Source: Allobosea sp. Tri-44
GTDB lineage: Bacteria > Pseudomonadota > Alphaproteobacteria > Rhizobiales > Beijerinckiaceae
Direction: 5' to 3'
DNA: 64,000 nucleotides
Assembly (NCBI RefSeq): GCF_004123845.1
Contig: NZ_NBDP01000042.1
Location: 186,001 to 250,000 of the forward strand
Every line of letters begins with the position of its first letter. Positions within the stretch are counted from its first letter, which is position 1. The translations under genes were made by a program, and so were the position numbers. The notes beneath the pieces were generated by a model. It was not told where the DNA came from, searched no databases, and saw only the letters and a list, made by a program, of their open reading frames with translations. Shown here piece by piece: positions 8,168 through 15,114 of this stretch.

Positions 8168-9032
8168 AGCAGCTTTACCGGATGCCGCCGCGCCCTCCCG
8201 CTCGCCGGTGAGCCCGCGCCACTCGCGCTTTTCCCGCCCGCACTGGACGCTCGTCGCCGGCGCGCTGCTGCTGCTCCTGGTCGCCTTGGCGCTCTGCCTC
8301 GGCCCTACGCTTGCGCCCTACGATCCGACGGCGCAGGCACTGATCCGCCGCTTGAAGCCACCGAGCGAAGCGCACTGGCTCGGCACCGACCATCTCGGCC
8401 GCGACGTGCTCAGCCGACTCCTCGTCGGCGGCCATTTCGCCGTCGTCATCGCCGCGGTGACGCTGACCCTGTCGGTCGTCTTCGGCACGCTGATCGGGGT
8501 GATCAGCGCCCGCAAGGGCGGTTTGGTCGACGAGGTCGCGATGCGCGCGGTCGACCTGCTGATCTCCTTCCCCGAGGTCGTGGTGGCGATCTTCCTGGTC
8601 GCGCTGCTCGGGCCCGGCTACGGCACGCTGATCCTGGCGCTGACCATCGTCGGCTGGACCCCCTTCGCCCGCCTCGCCCGCGGACTCGCCATCGAGATCA
8701 ATGCCAAGCCCTATATCCGCGCCGCCGAGATTCTTGGTTGCTCGCGCCGCTTCATCATCCTGCGCCACATCATCCCGAACGCGATCGGCCCGATCTCGGC
8801 GATGGCCTTCCTGCGCTTCGGCCACAAGATGATCACCGTCGGCGGCCTCTCCTATATCGGCCTCGGCATCCAGCCGCCCCATGCCGACTGGGCGGCGATG
8901 ATGGCGGAAGCACAGCCCTATATCGAGCGCGCGCCGTTGCTGGTCGTCTGCCCCGGGCTGGCGATCTTCCTGACCGCGCTCTCGGTGACCTGGATTGGGC
9001 AGGGACTCTCGCAGACGGGAGACAAGCCATGA
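8157..9032 (+). CDS. ABC transporter permease, DppC/NikC type
   Basis: Second permease subunit, 291 aa, pairing with DppB. After a short cytoplasmic N-terminus come a first helix (LVAGALLLLLVALALCLGP), LGTDHLGRDVLSRLLVGG (the DppC hallmark) and five further helices. The EAA loop reads YIRAAEILGCSRRFIILRHI, followed by PNAIGPI. Its start overlaps dppB by 11 bases and its stop overlaps the next ATPase gene by four (ATGA). Length and motifs are normal for the family. Confidence 0.92.
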   Translation: MALEAALPDAAAPSRSPVSPRHSRFSRPHWTLVAGALLLLLVALALCLGPTLAPYDPTAQALIRRLKPPSEAHWLGTDHLGRDVLSRLLVGGHFAVVIAAVTLTLSVVFGTLIGVISARKGGLVDEVAMRAVDLLISFPEVVVAIFLVALLGPGYGTLILALTIVGWTPFARLARGLAIEINAKPYIRAAEILGCSRRFIILRHIIPNAIGPISAMAFLRFGHKMITVGGLSYIGLGIQPPHADWAAMMAEAQPYIERAPLLVVCPGLAIFLTALSVTWIGQGLSQTGDKP

Positions 9033-10078
9033 GCGTCGTCGTCTCGCTCGCCGAGCGCCGGGTCACTGCCGCTCCGGCCGAGCCCTTGCTCGCGATCGAA
9101 GACCTGCATGTCGCGATCGGCCCGTCCGGCCGCGCCGCGCCGGTGATCGAGGGCATGAACCTCGAGATTCGCCGCAGCGAGATCGTCGCGCTGGTGGGTG
9201 AATCCGGTTCCGGCAAGAGCCTGACCGCCTTGTCCGCCACGCGGCTCCTGCCACGCGCGGCCGAGATCACCAGGGGCCGTATCCGTTTCGATGGCGAGGA
9301 CGTGCTGGCGATGGGGCCGCGCGCCCTCGACGGCCTGCGCGGCAACCGCATCGGCATGATCTTCCAGCAGCCGCAGGCCATGCTCGACCCGACCTGCCGC
9401 GTCGGCGACCAGGTCGCCGAAAGCCTGCGCCTGCATCGTGGCCTGTCGCGCGAGGCGGCCGGGGCGAGGGTGGTCGAGCTCTTCCGCGAGGTCGGCATCC
9501 CGGCACCCGAGGCGAGGGCCCGCGATTTCCCCTATGCCTTCTCGGGTGGCATGGCGCAGCGCGTGATGATCGCCGCGGCGCTCAGCGCCGATCCGGACCT
9601 GCTCATCGCCGATGAGCCGACCACGGCGCTCGACGTCACCGTCCAGGCCCAGATCCTGCGCCTGCTCCACGAGCAATGCCGGCAACGGCGCATGTCACTG
9701 CTGCTGATCTCGCACGATCTCGGCATCGTCGCCGCCTTGGCCGACCGGGTCGCGGTGATGTATGCCGGCCGCGTCATAGAGGAGGGGCCGGCGCGCGCGA
9801 TCCTCTCGGCTCCGCGCCACCCCTATACCCGCGCCCTCGTCGAGTGCTCCCTGCTGAAGCGCGATGCCGGCGGCCGGCTGGTGGCGTTGCCGGGCAGCGC
9901 GATCTCGGCGCGCGAGCTCTCGCATGGCTGCCGCTTCCAGCCGCGCTGCGCCATCGCGGCCCAGAGCGCGCATAATCACGACTGCTGCAGCAGCGAGCCG
10001 GCGCTCGCCTGCTGCCACGGCTCGCACAAGGCGCGCTGCTGGGCGGTGAAGCCGGAGCCCGAGGAGGCACAGCAATGA
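9029..10078 (+). CDS. ABC transporter ATP-binding protein, DppD/NikD type
   Basis: First ATPase of the importer, 349 aa. Walker A is GESGSGKS, the Q-loop follows, the signature is FSGGMAQRV, Walker B is LLIADEPTTALD and the H-loop is SHDLG. The C-terminal oligopeptide-transporter extension is cysteine-rich (CRFQPRC, then paired CC twice and a further C), as in DppD/OppD proteins where cysteines there can hold an Fe-S cluster; this copy has more than the usual four. The ATG at 9029 overlaps the dppC stop (ATGA) and is preferred over a longer upstream frame that lies inside dppC. Confidence 0.93.
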   Translation: MSVVVSLAERRVTAAPAEPLLAIEDLHVAIGPSGRAAPVIEGMNLEIRRSEIVALVGESGSGKSLTALSATRLLPRAAEITRGRIRFDGEDVLAMGPRALDGLRGNRIGMIFQQPQAMLDPTCRVGDQVAESLRLHRGLSREAAGARVVELFREVGIPAPEARARDFPYAFSGGMAQRVMIAAALSADPDLLIADEPTTALDVTVQAQILRLLHEQCRQRRMSLLLISHDLGIVAALADRVAVMYAGRVIEEGPARAILSAPRHPYTRALVECSLLKRDAGGRLVALPGSAISARELSHGCRFQPRCAIAAQSAHNHDCCSSEPALACCHGSHKARCWAVKPEPEEAQQ

Positions 10079-11043
10079 GCCTGCAACCCGCCACCGCCTT
10101 CCTCGACGCCCGTGACATGGTGAAGACCTATCCGGCTCCCGGCTGGCTGACGCGCGGCCGCCGCGTGAACTCGGTCGATCACGTCTCGCTCTCGATCGCC
10201 AAAGGCGAAGTGCTCGGTCTCGTCGGCGAATCCGGCTGCGGCAAGAGCACGGTGGCGCGGCTGCTGGTGCGGATGGACCGCGCCGACAGTGGTCTGATTC
10301 GGATCGGCGGGACCGAGATCGGCGGGCTCGCCGGAGCCGATCTGCAGGCGCTGCGCCGCAAGGTCCAGCTCGTCTTCCAGGACCCCTTCGGCGCGCTCGA
10401 CCCGCGCATGCGGCTGGGCGAGAGCCTGGAAGCGCCGCTGCACGCCCACGGTATCGGTGACCGCGGCCAGCGCCAGGCCATCGCCCTCGACATGCTGCGC
10501 GAGGTCGGGCTGGACCAGAGTTTCTACGATCGTCTGCCGCGCGAATGCTCGGGCGGCCAGCTTCAGCGCGTCGTGATCGCGCGTGCTCTGATCCTGAAGC
10601 CCGAGCTGCTCGTCTGCGACGAGCCGACCTCGGCGCTCGACGCCTCGCTGCGCTCGCAGGTCCTCAACCTGCTGATCGACCTCAAGCGCCGCTTCGGGCT
10701 GACCCTGCTGATGATCTCGCACGACCTGCGCGTCGTGCGCGAGCTCTGCGACCGCATCGCCGTGATGTATCTCGGTGAGATCGTCGAGCTCGCGCCGGCG
10801 GCCGAGCTCTTCGCCAATCCGCGCCACCCCTATACGCGCGCGCTCATCGCCGCCTCGATGCTCGATAATCCGGACCTTTCGGCAGCCGGCGTCGCGCTGC
10901 GCGGCGAGCCGCCGAGCCCGCTCAATCCGCCCTCGGGTTGCCGCTTCCATGGCCGCTGCCCGCAGGCCGTGGCTCTGTGCGCGCAGAGCCATCCCGCCTT
11001 CGATCCGGCCGCCGGCCACGCAGCCCGCTGCCATTTCACCTGA
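10075..11043 (+). CDS. ABC transporter ATP-binding protein, DppF/NikE type
   Basis: Second ATPase, 322 aa, forming the heterodimeric motor with the preceding product. Walker A is GESGCGKST, the signature ECSGGQLQRVVIARAL, Walker B LLVCDEPTSALD and the H-loop SHDLRVV. The C-terminal tail has the CRFHGRCPQA...C pattern of DppF. The start overlaps the previous stop (ATGA), and the gene ends the operon before a hairpin at 11054. No dedicated peptidase or metallophore synthase lies next to the operon, so the substrate is not given by context. Confidence 0.93.
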   Translation: MSLQPATAFLDARDMVKTYPAPGWLTRGRRVNSVDHVSLSIAKGEVLGLVGESGCGKSTVARLLVRMDRADSGLIRIGGTEIGGLAGADLQALRRKVQLVFQDPFGALDPRMRLGESLEAPLHAHGIGDRGQRQAIALDMLREVGLDQSFYDRLPRECSGGQLQRVVIARALILKPELLVCDEPTSALDASLRSQVLNLLIDLKRRFGLTLLMISHDLRVVRELCDRIAVMYLGEIVELAPAAELFANPRHPYTRALIAASMLDNPDLSAAGVALRGEPPSPLNPPSGCRFHGRCPQAVALCAQSHPAFDPAAGHAARCHFT

Positions 11044-11053
11044 AAAGTCGGTA

Positions 11054-11077
11054 CCCGGAACGCCGAAGCGCTCCGGG
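11054..11077. terminator. Hairpin between convergent operons
   Basis: CCCGGA-A-CGC-cgaa-GCG-C-TCCGGG forms a strong stem with one mismatch between the end of the ABC operon and the end of the convergent rcnA gene. Leftwards (after rcnA) the stem is followed by ACCGACTTTT, giving a T-rich tail. Rightwards there is no T run. It probably serves mainly rcnA. Confidence 0.5.
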
Positions 11078-11086
11078 TCGCGATGC

Positions 11087-12277
11087 TCAGCCCGCGCTCG
11101 GTGCGGTCGTTATAACGGCAGCCGCCGGCTTGCCCTGCTGCTGCGCCTGCAGGCCGCTCCAGCCATGCCAGCCAGTATAGAGCCCGACCAGGATGATCAG
11201 CGCGCTGGAGAAATAGGGCGCCCGCGCGGCCGCGGTCGAGAGCCAGCCGACCCGCTTGGTCGCCTGGCGCACGCCGATTGCCGCCACTGCACCGACCGTG
11301 ACCAGCGTGATCGCCAGTCCGATCGAGAAGCAGAGCACCAGCACCGCCCCCAGTGAGAACTCGCGCAGCTGGATGCAGAGCAGCAGCACGGTGATCGCTG
11401 CAGGGCAGGGGATCAAACCGCCGGTGAGGCCGAACAGGACGATCTGCCAGGTGGTGACATTGCGGCCGACGAAGCGCTTGCGGATGTCGTTGGCATGCGA
11501 CAGCGCATGGGCGTCCATGTAGCCGTCATTGGCGAGCTCAAGGCCCTTCTGCTGCCGGTGCAGCGGATCGCCGCCCTCGCTGCCCTGCAGGAAGGAGACG
11601 TCGTAGCCGTGCTCGTGGTCGCCGTGATCGAGGCTGAGCCGCACCATGAAATCATAGGGCTCGGCCACCTTCTCGACCGATTCCATGTAGCCGTCGCGGT
11701 CGACGAAGGTGAAGCGCTGGGTGCTGCCGTCGGGGCGCTCGGTGGTGAGCGTCACATACTCGCCCTGCCACTGGTCGCCGCTGATCACCGTCAGGCGGAA
11801 GTTCGCGGGCTTCTCCGGCGTGACCTCGAGCGCCATGAAGCCGTGCCCGGTGTCGATGCGGTGGCTCAGCGCCACCTTCGCCTTGTTCTGCTCGTAAGCC
11901 TCGACCTCGCGGGCATAGCGCTTGGCCTCCTGCTGGTCACGCCAGGTCCGGTGGAACATCCAGGCGGCGATGGCGATGATGATGACGGCGGAGACGAGCT
12001 GGAAATAAGGTTCGGTGGTTTCGGGGTCGAGCCCCTTGAACAGGTACATGCCGCCGAGCGCGATCCCCCAGACGATCGCCGTATGCGAGATTGTCGCGGC
12101 GAGGCCGAGCAGCACGGCCTGGAAGACGGTGCCGCGCACCGCGACGATGAAGGCCGCCATCATGGTCTTAGAGTGGCCGGGCTCGAGCCCGTGCAGCGCG
12201 CCGAGCAAGATGGCGGTGGGGACAAAGAACCAGGCGTTGGCAACGCCTTGCTGGAGCAGCTCCGTGAACGAGGTCAT
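11087..12277 (-). CDS. rcnA: Nickel/cobalt exporter RcnA with an inserted beta-rich His domain
   Basis: Inner-membrane Ni(II)/Co(II) efflux protein of the NicO family, 396 aa. HGLEPGHSKTMMAAF (about residues 30-44) is the first metal motif. After three helices comes an insert of about 150 residues (about 110-260), then DAHALSHANDIRKRF and TGGLIPCPAAITVLLLCIQL, matching the second half of E. coli RcnA nearly word for word. E. coli RcnA is about 274 aa and has a His-rich loop where this protein has the insert. The insert is not a His run: it holds GHGFM (near 144) and HGDHEH (218-223) in beta-type sequence. The ATG at 12277 is chosen; a GTG 30 bases upstream is possible. The divergent sensor gene at 13081 probably controls it. 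Confidence 0.88.
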   Translation of the reverse strand: MTSFTELLQQGVANAWFFVPTAILLGALHGLEPGHSKTMMAAFIVAVRGTVFQAVLLGLAATISHTAIVWGIALGGMYLFKGLDPETTEPYFQLVSAVIIIAIAAWMFHRTWRDQQEAKRYAREVEAYEQNKAKVALSHRIDTGHGFMALEVTPEKPANFRLTVISGDQWQGEYVTLTTERPDGSTQRFTFVDRDGYMESVEKVAEPYDFMVRLSLDHGDHEHGYDVSFLQGSEGGDPLHRQQKGLELANDGYMDAHALSHANDIRKRFVGRNVTTWQIVLFGLTGGLIPCPAAITVLLLCIQLREFSLGAVLVLCFSIGLAITLVTVGAVAAIGVRQATKRVGWLSTAAARAPYFSSALIILVGLYTGWHGWSGLQAQQQGKPAAAVITTAPSAG

Positions 12278-12414
12278 GTTGGTCCCGTCAGTTCGGCCGG
12301 GCACCACATCGCCGCGCCCGCCCGCAAAGGGGCCGTCGGCCGAGGATGGCGGTGCCCGATCCTCGCTTGTCCTGACCGAAGGCGGCGCGCGGACTCCTGC
12401 CGGCGCAGGCCCGG

Positions 12415-12969
12415 TCAGGGGGAATTCGACAAGGATTTGTCGAAATGGATGTAGGCCTCTCGCTCGACGATCTCGGCATAGCCGCGTCCGCGCCAGAAGC
12501 CGAGCGTCGCCGGCGCATCGGCGCTGGCGTGCAGATAGAGCGTGTCGTAGCCGAGGCGGTGTGCCTCGCTTTCGGCGGTCTCGTTGAGCCAGCGACCGAT
12601 CCGCCGGCCGCGCTGGTCGGCGCGGACATAGACACGCACGAGCTGCGGCACCTGATCGGGCTGCGGATAGCGCGCCACCAAGTACGCGGCGAGATTGGAC
12701 TTCCAGCCGAGATGATAGAGGCCGGCGGTCGCGACGATCGCGTCCCCAGCATCCCGCACGGTCCAGAACGCGCCGCGATTATGCGCGCTGTACCAGGAGC
12801 GCGCCGGCTCCGCGGTCAACGAATCGAGATCGGCATGCCAGTCCGGCCGATAGTCAGTGCTGTAGTATTCCTTGATAACCGCGAGGCAGAAGGCCCGCGC
12901 CTCGGCATGCCGGGCATCCGGCTGGTCGGGAAGCTGCTCGAGCGCGAGCATGGGGCGGGTCTCGGACAT
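12415..12969 (-). CDS. GNAT-family N-acetyltransferase
   Basis: Cytoplasmic acetyltransferase, 184 aa from the ATG at 12969. The core GNAT features are QLVRVYVRADQRGRRIGRWL (motif A, the Q/RxxGxG/A acetyl-CoA loop written as QRGRRIG) and a late GFWRGRGYAEI strand. The substrate is unknown. It lies on the same strand 137 bases upstream of rcnA and divergent from the CsoR-like sensor, so it may be the first gene of the exporter transcript. Another in-frame start lies at 12951. The acetylation target cannot be inferred. Confidence 0.8.
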   Translation of the reverse strand: MSETRPMLALEQLPDQPDARHAEARAFCLAVIKEYYSTDYRPDWHADLDSLTAEPARSWYSAHNRGAFWTVRDAGDAIVATAGLYHLGWKSNLAAYLVARYPQPDQVPQLVRVYVRADQRGRRIGRWLNETAESEAHRLGYDTLYLHASADAPATLGFWRGRGYAEIVEREAYIHFDKSLSNSP

Positions 12970-13044
12970 CTGTCTCATTTCCGCAGCTGGCGAAGGCTGC
13001 TCGACGCCACCGGCCACGTCCATCTTGCCGGTTGGCGAGAAATG

Positions 13045-13070
13045 TTATATCCCCTCCCCCAGGATAGGAT
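13045..13070. promoter_or_regulatory. Putative CsoR/RcnR/InrS-type operator
   Basis: TTATATCCCCTCCCCCAGGA followed by TAGGAT lies just before the sensor gene and within the 111-base region shared with the divergent GNAT-rcnA genes. RcnR, CsoR and InrS operators consist of a run of C or G flanked by A/T-rich half-sites such as ATA, which this resembles. The AGGAT repeats also serve as the ribosome binding site of the sensor gene, so binding would block its own translation start region. Confidence 0.5.
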
Positions 13071-13080
13071 CAAGCCAAAA

Positions 13081-13365
13081 ATGGAACCGCACGAGCACAT
13101 CCATCATCAGCGCCACCCCGAGATCATCACCCGGCTGAAGCGGGCAGAGGGGCATCTGCGCTCGACGATCGACATGGTGATCAATGTTCGCTCCTGCCTG
13201 GAGATCGCCCAGCAGCTCCAGGCGGTCGAAAGCGCCATCGCCAATGCCCGCAAGATCCTGATCCAGGAGCATATCGACCACTGCCTCGAGGAAGCCGCCG
13301 GCCACGTTCCGGCCGACGCCCGCGAACTGCTCAAGGAATTCAAAGCCGTCACCAAATTCCTCTGA
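13081..13365 (+). CDS. CsoR/RcnR/InrS-type metal-sensing transcriptional repressor
   Basis: All-helical DUF156 repressor, 94 aa, acting as a tetramer on DNA and released by metal. HPEIITRLKRAEGHLRSTIDMV is the first helix, followed by RSCLEIAQQLQAVESAI and ILIQEHIDHCLEEA. The metal ligands can be read by spacing: Cys39, His64 and Cys68 (25 and 4 apart). This is the C-H-C triad of copper CsoR and nickel InrS, whereas RcnR has a His at the third place. The N-terminus has His at 4, 6, 8, 9 and 12, which could add a ligand as in InrS/RcnR. Divergence from rcnA argues for nickel or cobalt. The ATG at 13081 starts the conserved domain; the longer upstream frame is antisense to the GNAT gene. Confidence 0.9.
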   Translation: MEPHEHIHHQRHPEIITRLKRAEGHLRSTIDMVINVRSCLEIAQQLQAVESAIANARKILIQEHIDHCLEEAAGHVPADARELLKEFKAVTKFL

Positions 13366-13427
13366 CGGCATGCCAGCCCCCGGCCGGCGGGCTACCGCCG
13401 GCCTTAAGACTGCAGAGGAGAGCACTC

Positions 13428-14075
13428 ATGTCGCAGCCTGCCTCAATCCATATGGGCCACGGCCAGATGGTCGACATCGTCACCGTCGGCCCTGATGCCT
13501 GGGAGCTCGTCTTCAGCGAGGCGGGCGTCGCCGGCTACAAGGCTCCGCCGCTCGCCGAGGTCGAGGTGGATGCCATCGACGCCTCGGGCCGCATCCACCC
13601 GCTCGCTGTTTCGGCCGGCAGCAACGGCTCCCGCGTCAAGGCGAGCGGCCATGTCGCCGGCGCCTACCGGGCGCGGGTGCGCGTCCTCCACGGTGACCAT
13701 TTCCACACACGGGAATCGCTGCTGCCGGGAGCCGTAGCCATCGCGCCAGCGCCAGGGCCGAACGGTGGTGCGCTCGCGCGCTTCGATGGCGGTCTCGATA
13801 TCGAATTGAGCTGGATCGATCCGACGCGCTGGCAGCTCGCCTTCCTGCGGGACGGCAAGCCGGCAAGTGCGCCTGCCCCAACCACCGTCGTCGCGCAGGC
13901 CGTGGGGCCGCGAGCCGAGGACTACCAGATCCGGAACCTTGCGACCGAATCCGGCTCCAGCGGCGAAACGCTGATCGTCGGGGGCAAGATCAAGGATGCG
14001 ACCTGCGCCCGGCTCACGGTGAAGGGGGTGGCGGGCGAGCAGGTCCGCAGCATCCCGATCGTCCCGGCTGCCTGA
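13428..14075 (+). CDS. Uncharacterised two-repeat protein with HG...HGDHxH motif
   Basis: 215 aa, no signal peptide or membrane segment, so probably cytoplasmic. It follows the metal sensor by 62 bases with a strong GAGGAG site. I do not recognise a named family. The protein looks duplicated. Half 1 (about 8-105) has MGHGQM, a WELVF strand and VRVLHGDHFHTRESLL. Half 2 (about 112-212) repeats the strand order (WQLAF, VVAQAV, GGKI) but has lost the histidines. Half 1 resembles the domain inserted in RcnA nearby, with the same GHGxM at the start and HGDHxH at the end. I infer a beta-sandwich metal-binding or delivery protein working with RcnA. Confidence 0.75.
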   Translation: MSQPASIHMGHGQMVDIVTVGPDAWELVFSEAGVAGYKAPPLAEVEVDAIDASGRIHPLAVSAGSNGSRVKASGHVAGAYRARVRVLHGDHFHTRESLLPGAVAIAPAPGPNGGALARFDGGLDIELSWIDPTRWQLAFLRDGKPASAPAPTTVVAQAVGPRAEDYQIRNLATESGSSGETLIVGGKIKDATCARLTVKGVAGEQVRSIPIVPAA

Positions 14076-14150
14076 GGCCCTCGGACGGGTGCATCGGCCC
14101 CGCGGCGCTCGTCTTCCGGCGTTGCGCCAGGCCCGCAAAAGGAATGGGAT

Positions 14151-14174
14151 GCGGCAAGGTTTTTGCCTTGCCGC
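14151..14174. repeat. Perfect inverted repeat before the MerR gene
   Basis: GCGGCAAGG and CCTTGCCGC form a 9-bp perfect stem around a 6-base loop TTTTTG, 18 bases before the MerR start codon. The T run lies in the loop, not after the stem, so it is not a normal terminator. It could be an operator or a leader hairpin. The CCTTGCC half also occurs in the MerR-type promoter at 5151. Confidence 0.6.
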
Positions 14175-14192
14175 GACGTGTGGGAGGTGGCC

Positions 14193-14648
14193 ATGGATGA
14201 ACTGCCGATCGGCGAACTATCCCAGGATACCGGCGTCAAGGTCCCGACGATCCGCTTCTACGAGCAGATCGGCCTGCTGAAGGTGCCTCGGCGCACGAGC
14301 AGCAACCGCCGCTACTATAGCGGCGACGACGTCAAGCGGCTGCGCTTCATTCGCCATTCCCGCGAACTCGGCTTCGAGATCGACGACATCCGCGCCCTGC
14401 TCGCCATGTATGACGAGCCGCAGTCCTCATGCGAGAGCGTCCACGGGATCGCCAAGCGCCATCTCGACCAGATCGAGCTGCGCATCAGCCAGCTCCAGGC
14501 GCTGCGGGGCGAGTTGCGGCGCATGGTCCACGAAGGTCAGCACGGTCGCATCAGCGATTGCCGCATCATCGAGGTGCTCGCCGACCACGATCAGTGCCAG
14601 CACGATCACGCCCGCGCCAGCGTCAGTGCGGAAAGACAACCCTACTGA
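14193..14648 (+). CDS. MerR-family metal-responsive regulator (ZntR/CadR-like)
   Basis: 151-residue dimeric activator. The N-terminal winged helix-turn-helix reads IGELSQDTGVKVPTIRFYEQIGLL, with the MerR NRRYY wing. A long dimer helix follows (about 75-115). Likely metal ligands are Cys in QSSCESVH (near 82), Cys in ISDCRIIEVL and a Cys/His tail CQHDH. ZntR has Cys at equivalent flanking positions and a CC pair in the middle loop; here that loop reads VHEGQHG without cysteine. GGGAGG precedes the ATG at 14193; a longer frame from 14163 would start inside the hairpin. It is the likely activator of zntA, although 9 kb away from it. Confidence 0.88.
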   Translation: MDELPIGELSQDTGVKVPTIRFYEQIGLLKVPRRTSSNRRYYSGDDVKRLRFIRHSRELGFEIDDIRALLAMYDEPQSSCESVHGIAKRHLDQIELRISQLQALRGELRRMVHEGQHGRISDCRIIEVLADHDQCQHDHARASVSAERQPY

Positions 14649-15114
14649 CCGCCGGCGCTCAATCGGAGCGTCGCTGGCTTTTTGTGGTCCGTGTAAGGCA
14701 TAGCGTTGGAGACGCGATCTACGCTGCCATGTCTGCTCTCACAAGCGGCCGGCGTCAGCTGAAGGAGATTCCGCTCGGCTTCGTCACGGTGCTCGGTTTC
14801 TCGCTCGGCCTGGCGATCTTCGTCGTGTGATTTATATAGCGATTTCAATCGTATACGTGTTCGCAGATTTGTCCGGCCCGGCCCACCATTTGAATTGCTA
14901 TCCATATGGTATTCCTTCTTTTGAACTCATCCCCGCGCCGGATTCCGAGGTTGTTCTAGCCCTGCCCCGGAAGGAGTTTTGCGACGGCGTGCTTCGCTGG
15001 GCGCTCCCGATTTGCGACGATTGTTGTTGAAGAACTGAAGGCCTGATCTGAACTTCCCTTTCCGCGGCTGAGGCATTAGGACTTCCAGCACGGGGCCTTC
15101 GCTGTGGGACATTT
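14649..15114. other. Intergenic, AT-richer, no supported gene
   Basis: This 466-base stretch is clearly AT-richer than the flanks and leads into the acyltransferase gene of similar composition. The only coding hint is a 33-codon frame at 14729-14830 whose end (IPLGFVTVLGFSLGLAIFVV) could be one membrane helix. It lacks a clear ribosome binding site. The composition shift suggests the left edge of acquired DNA. Confidence 0.45.
14729..14830 (+). CDS. Possible 33-residue single-helix membrane peptide or gene remnant
   Basis: The frame from the ATG at 14729 gives a basic start (SGRRQLKE) followed by about 20 hydrophobic residues. It may be a real small membrane protein or the tail of a decayed transporter. 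No Shine-Dalgarno sequence is convincing and no homologue is recognised. Confidence 0.2.
   Translation: MSALTSGRRQLKEIPLGFVTVLGFSLGLAIFVV

Noticed and set aside
5649-11043. Naming the importer nikABCDE
   Set aside because: Family 5 binding proteins cannot be assigned to nickel by sequence alone. The nearby zinc-type box and export genes suggest a metal link but do not define the ligand.
12970-13080. Nickel/cobalt (czcD-type) riboswitch between rcnA block and sensor
   Set aside because: The spacer is 111 bases and lacks the four-stem layout. A protein repressor with an operator-like C run is the simpler explanation.
13428-14075. Naming the soluble HGDH protein as a CopC, RcnB or PcoE homologue
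   Set aside because: It has no signal peptide and does not show the motifs of those proteins. Only the similarity to the RcnA insert can be supported by eye.
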